Source of the DNA: Straminergon stramineum
Taxonomy: Eukaryota; Streptophyta; Bryopsida; Hypnales; Calliergonaceae
Direction of reading: 5' to 3'
Length of the DNA stretch: 64,000 nt
NCBI GenBank assembly: GCA_963920665.1
Contig: OY987266.1
Span: forward strand, 21,192,248-21,256,247
In this document: piece after piece, positions 55,865 to 64,000 of the stretch
How positions within the stretch are numbered: position 1 is the first letter of the stretch
Layout of the letters: each line of letters starts with the position of its first letter
Notes under the pieces: model-generated
Databases searched by the model: none
What the model saw: the letters and a program-made list of their open reading frames with translations, nothing else
Told to the model about the DNA's origin: nothing
Position numbers and translations under genes: made by a program

Positions 55865-58795
55865 AGCCGAACAACCATGCTCTGGCTCCTCGGATGATGG
55901 GCTGGCTTGCCTCCTCATGATGACACGTGGCAGGTTGAGATTCGTCGAGATCCTAGTTTGTTCGATTCAGGTGTTGTGTCCCCTTGCATGGCTTTAGGCC
56001 CTTTTTTGCACAGTCTTGAGTTCTTTCGATTTTGACCTCTGTCTCCTTCACGCACTGACTGACTGTAAATTGTTGGTCTTCAACAATTGAGATTTTGACC
56101 AAAGACGGAATGCAAATAATTCTGACTGTAACTATCCTAATTTTTGAGTTTTGAGGATTTTTCTCTCAATTAAAAGCAAACTTTCACTACTATAATTATG
56201 ACATTCAAATGGTTTTGTTTTGGAATTTTGGGAAATTTTCCAACTTCCTAAGTTTTAAACTAACAAGCTAATTTTTGGATTTTTTGGAATAAATTTAAAC
56301 TAAGCAACTAAGTATTCTAAGTTAATTAAAAATCTCTTCTCAGGATAATTTAAATGACTCTAACTAAGGGAAACTAATCTAAATTTTGGGTTTTCTCTAA
56401 CTACTACTAAGGATTTTATCAAGAGTTCAAACTAAGGAATTTTGACTATTTTTCTCTAATCTTTCTCACTAAATCAAATATTCCTAATTACTACACCTGC
56501 AAAGCATTTTTTCAAGCATGCAAATAAGGAAATTTCTCTAATACTTGGGACCACTTTTTAAAATGTCAATTTCAAATATCCCAAAGTCAAAGCTTCGCTC
56601 TGCAGGGGCAACCCTAGGTATACACGGTGTCAATGATCAAATTTTATTATTTTGAAAGTCAATCTATAAAGGAGGTACACATGATAGTGTTTAAACCGAA
56701 TTTTAAAGATTAATTCTTTAAAATTTCAAAGTATCTAAGTTTAGTTACTAAAGGAGGTACGCATGACAGCGTTTAAACTAAACTTTAGCAATTAAAGTTC
56801 TAATCTCCGTTATACAACGAATTCTGGGCCAAGGTTGGTTTAATAAACTTTTGGCAAAGTCAAGCTTCACCACCTTAAGTCTATTAACACCAAATTTTGT
56901 TGAAATGAGCACAATTTGTTAGTATTCCAGCAATCTTAAACAAAATTAGAGTTTGGAAGTCTATCCCTTTCAAAACTCTCACAATTCAAAGAAAATGGAG
57001 GCTTAGCCTCGAGAACTTAACGAAATCAAATAGAAATCACTTTGAAGGGACTCTCTTGTCCTTCAAAGTGTGCAAAACAAGAAATAGAATAAAAATCAAG
57101 TCGGATCTTGACCTGGATCAGTGCTCCAACCACGCCAGTAGCACAAAAGCAAAGGTTAGATATAAGAATGAGGGTACTGACAACCTTAAGGGAAGGGCCT
57201 TTTATACTTGTCTCAAGCTCCTCCCCGATAAGTTGTCGATGGAAAAACATTTACTTTTGATCTCAAGATATTTCCTAAACTACCCTAACATACTTCCAAA
57301 ATAATCTTTGTTTAATGGAAGAATTCTCTAGAACCCTCTCCATTTAGCTAATAAATCTTGGCTAAATCAAATCTAAGATCTTTTCTCCAAGATATTTTGA
57401 AAATAACCCTAATTAACCTAGATATTTTGCTAATTAATCTAAAGTATTTCTAAATTGTCTTTCTTTAAACAAAAGATGGATTGTTACGTAAGAAAAGAGA
57501 TCTTACCCAAATCCAATCTTCAATTTTCCAAAAGATATTTGCGAAATTAACTTTGAATTACCACTAATTTCTCTAAAAAAGTCAAACCTATTGTTGGACC
57601 CTTCCTATCTTCTAGGGAACAATTCCAAATTGAAAAATGATTGCGCCATTGAGTTTAGAAGACCCAAATTAGCCTTGGAGACCCCCCACCGCCTTCTTCC
57701 TAGCCATTCGTAAGTGTAAAATTAACTTACGGTAACTCCAAAGAAAAGTGGAAATTCTAACTTTTGGAATTTGTTTCTTTTGAGGAAACTGTCTAGCTAG
57801 GATTACTTAAAAGGTTCGTGAGAGTAAGAAAAGACCCCTCATTCATGTTATTTGGACACCGCCATCTCTTGGTACGCCGGTCAACCCGTCGTAAAGTCGT
57901 AAATTCTTCAAAAGTCCAATGTCGTTGCTGATTCTAGTACTTAGGAATGTCAAAATGTCTTCAAACTTTGTGGAACGCTTTATTAGCACACAAAACACTA
58001 TCCTGATTTTTAGTGGGATTTTACCGCAACATGGTTAATTTCTAGGAATTTACAACCATGTTCAAAGGCAGTTGACTTCCCATGGAGTCATTGTAATTGT
58101 TTTGAAAAAATCCGAAACTTTTTGGGTAGCTTCTAGAAAACTCCCAAAATCAAAGTACAACATTACATTTCACTTTGCACTATTCATAGGGAAGCTAAAA
58201 TTAGCAATTCCCTTTTAATTTTCGCATGAGGGGGAAATTATTCTTGTATCGGGGAATCTTGGAACAGCTGGCTCCAAATCTCCAATGTCAGCTCCTAGCA
58301 TGCTTTTAAAGTAAAAACACCTTTCTTCATACTCCGGTCGCTCTCCTATCACTTTATTTGCAGATTGGATCATTCTTCTATAAGTTACCTGCAAATAAAA
58401 ATTTACCAATCTAAATTTTTTACGAATTGGATGGTGACCTATACTAGACTCTCTAGACCTAAAATGGATTTAGCCATCTTGTCACATGTAATTGTAAGAC
58501 TCAGTTTAACATGGACAACTACTAGGACTGGCTAACATTCAAACCTTTAATTCTCTCGGAAATACTTAATTGACCTCTCAGACTCTCAACTAGGCATTAG
58601 AAGTATGAAATTTGAGTATTTTATATACTCTACACTTCTAGTATGATCCCTCATTGTATTGATAGGGACTTCTACCGAGTACCATTCAAACACTTTTTTT
58701 ATGCATTTTTGCATATAATTACGCTAAAATACCAACAAAAAAAAACCAAAAAAAACCCCTAAGTTCCAAGTGCCAACTTGAGGGCTCATAGGCTT

Positions 58796-59489
58796 CGCAT
58801 TCTATTTCTTTACCAAGTGTTCTACAATTTCAACATGAGCTAGATACTAAGTTGGGCATGGGAGAGGAGGAGGTAGACGCAACTCTATAAATTTCATTTT
58901 AGGCATGGTGTCCGGAAATAGAGGAGTACGAAGACTTTGATGAGAGAAAAAAGTGAAAATAGCTTCTACGAGGTAATGGGAAGAAACTAGCTATAAGAAC
59001 TCCGTGCAAGAAGACAACATTTCTATTCTCTATAGCCATCTTGGAATGAATCGAAGGGAACAAGAAACTTTGCTTTTCCAAGTGATATTGCCCTTCAAGG
59101 TAGCTGTGAATAGTACAAGAGATGGCAACTACTGATTCCAGCTATTGTAGGCATGGAAATTGCCCTCTACAGTGCTCAACACAAATGTCCGCATTTTATC
59201 CTACGAGTGTGAGAACTTTTAGAAGTTTGCATTACATGTTGCCCTCATGAAAATTGTAATGAGGACAACATGGGCTCTAAGACTGTGTACCAAAATCTCC
59301 TTGATATCTTTAATTTGCAACACCTAAAATAAGGATGCATTCAATGACGCTATTTTAGTCCGTCCATGATGACACACATCTCCATGATCACTTTCACCAA
59401 AAAAACAAATGAAAAATACCTACCTTACATCCATTAGACTTGTTTTCATCATCCATTGGCCGAAAAACAGCCATGTTGACGTTTAAAAG
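58796..59489. other. intergenic DNA, nothing recognised
   Basis: Composition is mixed and GC-richer than most of the window. Only a 60-codon minus frame (58899-59081) and broken plus-strand frames occur. Possibly a gene fragment, but no motif was identified. Confidence 0.35.
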
Positions 59490-60421
59490 TTAATCCCATC
59501 AATTTTTTTTGAAAAATTGTAAAAATTGCACTAAAAATGAATCCATTAAGTCATTTTTTCAAGAAAATGCTTGTATTGCCTGAAAAACAAGATTGTTCAT
59601 AACTTTCATATCACTAATCCAAATGGAATGAATCAAACCCGGGTACGCAACTCTTGTATTATATATACAGGGGTCATCCGCATTAAAACAACTTGGAGGA
59701 CAACTTTTGTTAAAATTACATCAAATTAAAAAGACCAAAAAGCTAGGTGAAGACCAAATTAAAATAAAATAAACTGTAGAAAATGTTGAATTGTATACAT
59801 TTTAGAAAAAAACTCACAATATATATGAAGAATTGAAACACCTATGCATAGTTTCTAAAAATATATACAAAAAGTTGGGTCTAGTTAAAATTAAATTTTT
59901 ATTAGAAAGCCCCAAAAGTTGCCTAGCTCAGCCTATGATACATGTATTAAAAAAACTCATATAATTAGGTTTTTAATGTTATTATTGTCTTCAAAAATAA
60001 TTGTTTTATGCATATAAGTACATTTTTGGATTCCTTGTTAAAAGGGCTACAAGATTATTGTACATTAAAACAAATTACATCATTTAAGATTGGACTAAAA
60101 TGCATTATAAGTGATTATAATCATCGCCATATAATATGAAAGTTGCATACCTGGGGAATCAAAGCTTCACACGTAGAAAAAAAATATAATCTATAGGGAA
60201 AAAAATTAAAAATTAAATTTCAAGTTTTTGTAAATTTATTTTTCTTCCTGCCAAGTTGAAATTTGGGCTTATTGTGGTACAACTTTTGCTCTTGGGCATT
60301 GATTGAAATATAGATTTTATTCCTACGAAGCTAACAAGTTTTTTTGTCTTTTGAAAAAGTTTCAAAAAGTTTAATTCAAAGTTGAGGTCATAGAAACTTG
60401 ACCAAAATCCAATTTGTTCCT
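59490..60421. mobile_element. TTAA-flanked TIR element, copy P4, interrupted twice
   Basis: Matches the right half of 12124-13055 in the same orientation (ttgaaaaattgtaaaaattgc, aacaagattgtt, aatggaatgaatcaaa). The left end may be TTAATCCC at 59490, joined by an internal deletion. It is broken by a TIR element at 59638-60155 and cut off at its right end by the repeat beginning at 60422, just at the tttgttcct that corresponds to tttgtccctt of P1. Confidence 0.7.
59638..60155. mobile_element. 518-bp TIR element with 8-bp TSD (hAT-like)
   Basis: Ends CCCGGGTACGCAACT and, in reverse complement, CCCAGGTATGCAACT form imperfect terminal inverted repeats of 15 bp or more. gaatcaaa is duplicated at 59630-59637 and 60156-60163. 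The sister element at 12124-13055 shows the empty site with one gaatcaaagc, so the insertion boundaries are certain. An 8-bp duplication is typical of hAT transposons, although the ends do not begin CAGG. No coding capacity. Confidence 0.88.
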
Positions 60422-62379
60422 TGTGAGTGCCAAATTACCCACCCTTGGTAATTTGCGAATACAACCAGGTTCTAGATTTCGACTAAGTAACTCCTACTTT
60501 TGGTTGTCTAAATGTAGTCTATTGTGCCTCCCAAGCAACAGATCTTTCTACTAAGTGCCTAAATGACCCCAAATTGCAAGATTCCCTTAAATTACTTTCA
60601 AAGTTTGAGCCTACCAAATGGAAGGCCTGTTGGATGATTTGGATGGAACCTACACCAGGGCAGAACTATCCTAGGAAACCTCTAGTTCATCTCGTGCCAT
60701 TTCTAAAAATGTAAGACTCGACCCTATCCAACCTTCCTAGCCAATGTTATGGGTGGATGATGTTTGACCACTACTCGGTTCCTCAAACTTCATCCATCGA
60801 TTCCACCTAGCTCCCCAATTCAAAAAGATCCGAAATTTTTAGGGATGGGTCAGAACAATTTTTTCTACCTAGATCTGGAATTGGACCTTGATCGGGGATT
60901 TCTAATGAATTTTCATCCAAGCCTTATCTAAACTTCATCTTCTAATTTCTCTTAACCTATAATTCGGAATTAACTTTTCTCTTCGGCCTTGGATCCTAAT
61001 TAGTAGCTTCCTCCTACTCTACTCAATTCTTTGTCAAATCCGAAGTTTAGCTATTCGTCGTCCAATTTGACCCTAATCTTCATATGGCAATAACTTTTGC
61101 AATTTTCGCCCGATTTGGGCGTGCTTTAGGGTTTTGGAAAGCCACGGCCTTCACCTTTATGCTTATGTCTCTAGAAATGACCTGACCTACGGCCCTAAAG
61201 GTCTGACCTAGGGGTAGGCCTCGGCCCAAGCTACTAGATCCTAGTCACAGCCCTAGGGGAAGTTTGGAGAGGTTTAACTCATACCTTGGAACATGAGTCA
61301 TTGTTCGCGCCTATTGGAAGCTCTACCTCCTCCGCCATGAACTCCCGTGCCATGAGACAACGAACCTTCGTTATAATCATAAAATGAATTCGTACAAAGA
61401 TTTAATTGTTGATTTTTATCCTATTTCTTTCCCCCCTCTTTTTTTTTCTTTCCTCCCATACTTCAATGTGGCCCAACTACCCCCTCTCCTACCTACCAAG
61501 TCATCCTCGAGGATGTGTCATACCATCCTCCAAGGTTGAGCTACTTTTTACATCCTACTTCTTACATCCTCTACTTACATATCACATTTAATCTCGTGGG
61601 GGTCACCTAATTCTAATCTTAGGGCTTAAGTAAACCTTGAGGATTTCTCCTCCTACGTTATCTACTTCCACTCCTAATCCTCAAATTGTCTTCCCTCTTG
61701 TCATCTTCTCATTCTTTTGTCTATTTGCTCGTTGCTTAATGTTTAGTTACGGGAGACAAGGAGTTGGATTCTCCGCCCCGATGGTTTGCTTAGCAGAGTT
61801 GAGTGTGTTGTAGACCTCCTCCCCCCTTTTTGCCTTAATTACCGGGTTGCTCCCTCCCTTCTCTTCCCCCTAGACAAGTCTTTTTTTCTTCCTCGTCTTT
61901 GTGAGCCTTCCCTTCTCAACTTGGACAACCTTCTTTCTTCACACCCTGGACAACCCAAACACCTCAACTCGTAACCCCCAACCCCCAAAATCCCAACCTG
62001 TAACTCCATAGCCCAAGACCCCAGCCCGAAATCCTTTAAGCTTGAACCCTCAGCCCGTAACCCCGAGAACCCCTGAGAACCCCAACCCATAACCCGAAGT
62101 GGAAACCCTAGTCGGCAGCTTTAATATCCAAGAATCCCAACCCATAGCCCACGTACCCAAGAACCCCAACCCGTGACCCAAGTACCAGAGAACCCTAGCT
62201 GGTAGCTCTGATACCTAAGAACCCCAACCAATGACTCTCTATCGGCAATTCTTCCCCACTACCGGTACCTAGCCCTAACCTACCTGATCCTTGGCCTCAG
62301 TCCCTCTGGGTATCAGGGTTCTTGTGGGCTTGTGGGGTTGGGTGTTGGCTAAGTTATGCTAGTTTGGCTAGTTGTTGGA
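60422..62379. mobile_element. second LTR-like family, copy 1 (interrupted or truncated)
   Basis: Starts TGTGAGTGCCAAATTACCC at 60422 and repeats as copy 2 from 62380, 1958 bp on. The start holds a perfect hairpin, CAAATTACC...GGTAATTTG (60431-60455). Early blocks are analogous to the giant elements at 20507 and 49158 (a ggttcta motif, then a ttccaagcaa-type stretch), which suggests a related family. It is inserted in the TTAA-flanked copy P4. The 5 bases before it are ttcct. The 3' part carries a minisatellite at 61960-62265. No coding domain was recognised. Confidence 0.65.
61960..62265 (+). repeat. degenerate minisatellite with aaccccaaccc units
   Basis: Irregular units of the type ccaagaaccccaacccgtaaccc are repeated about ten times with substitutions and indels. 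It resembles telomeric CCCTAAA DNA only superficially, since units are longer and never a run of CCCTAAA. Copy 2 of the host element has a different tandem repeat at the equivalent place. Confidence 0.75.
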
Positions 62380-64000
62380 TGTGAGCGCCAAATTACCCAC
62401 CCTTGGTAATTTGCGAACACAACCAGGTTTTAAGTTTCGGCTAAGTGACTCCTATTTTTGGTTGTCTAAGTGTAGTCCACTATACCTTCCAAGCAATGGA
62501 TCTTTTTACTAAGTGCCTAAGTGACCTCCAATTGCAAGATTCGCTTAAACTACTTCCAATGTTTAGGTGTATCGGATGGAAAGCCTGCTGGATGATTTGA
62601 ATGGAACATACACCAGGGTAGAACTATCCTAGAAAACCTCTAGTTCATCTCGTGCCATTTCTAAAAATGTAAGACTCGACCCTATCCGACCTTCCTAGCC
62701 AAAGTTATGGTTGGATGAAGTTTGACCACTACTTGGTTCCTCAAACTTCATCCATCAATTACACCTAGCTCCCCAATTCAAAAAGATCCGAAATTTTGGG
62801 GGATGGTTTACAAGGATTGACCCTACCCAGATCTTGAATTGGACCCTGATCGGGGATTTCTACTGAATTTTCATCTAAGCCTTACCTAAACTTCATCCGT
62901 TGATTTCTCCTAACCTACAACTCAAAATTGACTTTATTCTTTGGCCCTGGACCCTAGGTGTGAACCTCCTTCTAATGTGTTTAATTCCTTGTTTAACCCG
63001 GAGTTTAGCTATTCTTCATCCAACTTGATCCTAAACTTCATTTGGCGATAACTTTTGCAATTTTCGCCTGATTTGGGCGTGCTTTAGGGTTTTGGAAAGC
63101 CACGACCTTCTTTTATAAGCTTATGCCCCTGTAAATGACCTAACCTACGGTCTTCAGGGTCTGTTTTAGGGGTAGGCCTCGGCCCAAGCTACTAAATTCT
63201 AGTTAGAGCCCTAGGGAAAGTTTGGAGAGGTCTCACTTATAGCTTGGAACTGGAGTTGTTGATCGCACCACTCAAAAGCTCTACCTCCTCCACCATGAAC
63301 TCCTATGTTGTGAGACAACGAATCACCGTTCTAATCATAAAATGAATTGGAACAAGGGTTTAATTGTCAATTTCTATCCTATTTCTTTCTTCCCCCCTTC
63401 CTTCCTTCTCTTCCACACTCTAAGGTGGCCCAACTAACCCCCGATCCTCTTACTAAGCTAATCTTAGGTACGCGTCATCCCTCTTTCAAAGTTGAGCTAC
63501 TTCTTATGTCCTAAACTTATGCCTCACACTTAATCTCAGGGTAATTACCTACTTCTAATCTAAGGGCTTAAGTAAGTCTTGAGGATTTTGCCTCATCCTA
63601 CCTACTTTTACCCTCCTCCTTCAAATTGCCCTCTCTCTTGTCACCTTCTCATTCTCTTGTCCATTTTGTTATTGTCTTGTCTTGGTGATGGTTTACGTAA
63701 GACGGGGAATTGGATTCCCCGCCCCAATGGTTGCTTAACGTGGTTGAGTTTGTTAGAGACCTTTTCTCTTCTTCCGCCTTGATTACCGGCCCCTTTTCTC
63801 TCTTCCTTTAGACAGCCCTCCTCCATGACCTAGTCTTATACCCCAACCCTCATGGTGACTAGTATCGCACTCTGACAGTCTCACCCCTCTATGTGAACCA
63901 ATATCGCACCTGACCCTAATAGCAACTAGTATTGCACCTCGACCCTCACGGGACCCAATATCGCTCCCCAACATCCCCGGTGTTTAATATCGCACCCAAA
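62380..64000. mobile_element. second LTR-like family, copy 2 (runs off the window)
   Basis: Starts TGTGAGCGCCAAATTACCC and follows copy 1 block by block (tttggttgtct, gaactatccta, tagttcatctcgtgccattt, gatttgggcgtgctttaggg) until about 63800, where the sequences part. The same start hairpin is present at 62389-62413. It may be nested in copy 1, in which case the preceding ttgga (62375-62379) should reappear after its end beyond the window. Confidence 0.7.
63848..64000 (+). repeat. minisatellite with aatatcgcacc units
   Basis: About five units of roughly 30 bp share ctagtatcgcac / caatatcgcacc, separated by ccctcacgg-like sequence. The array continues past the right edge. It lies where copy 1 of the host element carries aaccccaaccc units. 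Confidence 0.75.

Larger units (their letters stand above)
49158..58790. mobile_element. giant solo-LTR-like element, outer copy C, split by a nested copy (TSD ggctt)
   Basis: The first 431 bp (49158-49588) start TGTGAGTG. The remainder (54139-58790) continues exactly where these 431 bp leave off, as the intact relatives at about 20925 and 50000 show, and ends CTCATA. The 5-bp duplication ggctt flanks the whole at 49153-49157 and 58791-58795. Without the nested insertion the unit is 5083 bp. Its internal landmarks match copy A: 82-bp tandem pair at 56668/56750 and an 82-codon frame at 57056-57304. No internal retrotransposon region is present. Confidence 0.85.

Noticed and set aside
49158..58790. 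One full-length retrotransposon with two LTRs, or a plain tandem array
   Set aside because: The short first piece and the third unit complement each other exactly, and two different target duplications fit nested insertion instead.
61960..62265. Interstitial telomere
   Set aside because: Units are long and irregular; there is no run of the plant telomere repeat CCCTAAA.

Overview
The window looks like plant nuclear DNA: very AT-rich, gene-poor and full of decayed transposable elements. The one gene I recognise is a gamma-tubulin on the minus strand at 7333-10954. Its exon-intron pattern and protein are clearly those of a green land plant (streptophyte). Its C-terminal tail differs from the seed-plant form, and the AT-rich repeat landscape would fit a non-seed plant or another large, repeat-rich plant genome, but the sequence alone does not settle the lineage.

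Layout. 1-6330: AT-rich DNA with a tandem duplication, a pair of old dispersed repeats, decayed coding-like sequence and a foldback MITE whose left arm holds a run of 16 C. 6340-7140: a GC-richer block with short unrecognised ORFs. 7333-10954: gamma-tubulin in 11 exons (475 aa), including one GC-AG intron and a last exon that is easily missed. 12124-13055: a TTAA-flanked element with piggyBac-like ends. This family recurs at 28097-29003, 31121-32664 and 59490-60421. 16863-17712 and 27875-28046: CACTA-like elements. 30476-31003: a near-perfect long hairpin. 34091-34693: a long foldback repeat. 36006-36790 and about 38250-38900: remains of a PIF/Harbinger transposase and perhaps its Myb/SANT-like partner. 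45980-46459: a single open frame of unknown function.

The largest structures are very long repeats with TGTGAG/CTCACA-type ends and 5-bp target-site duplications. One is at 20507-26666 (6160 bp, TSD gttgg). A second spans 49158-58790 (TSD ggctt) and holds a third nested inside it at 49589-54133 (TSD gtttt). None has an internal region or a second LTR, so they are best read as giant solo LTRs. A related family begins at 60422, apparently inside a TTAA-flanked element, and again at 62380. The two copies carry different minisatellites at the same place.

The insertions give a relative history. The TTAA-flanked copy at 59490 was hit by an 8-bp-TSD element at 59638-60155 and by the LTR-like element starting at 60422, which in turn appears interrupted by another copy at 62380. 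No RNA gene, CRISPR array or bacterial-type operon was seen. Apart from gamma-tubulin, most open frames lie inside repeats or are too short and AT-biased to be called genes.
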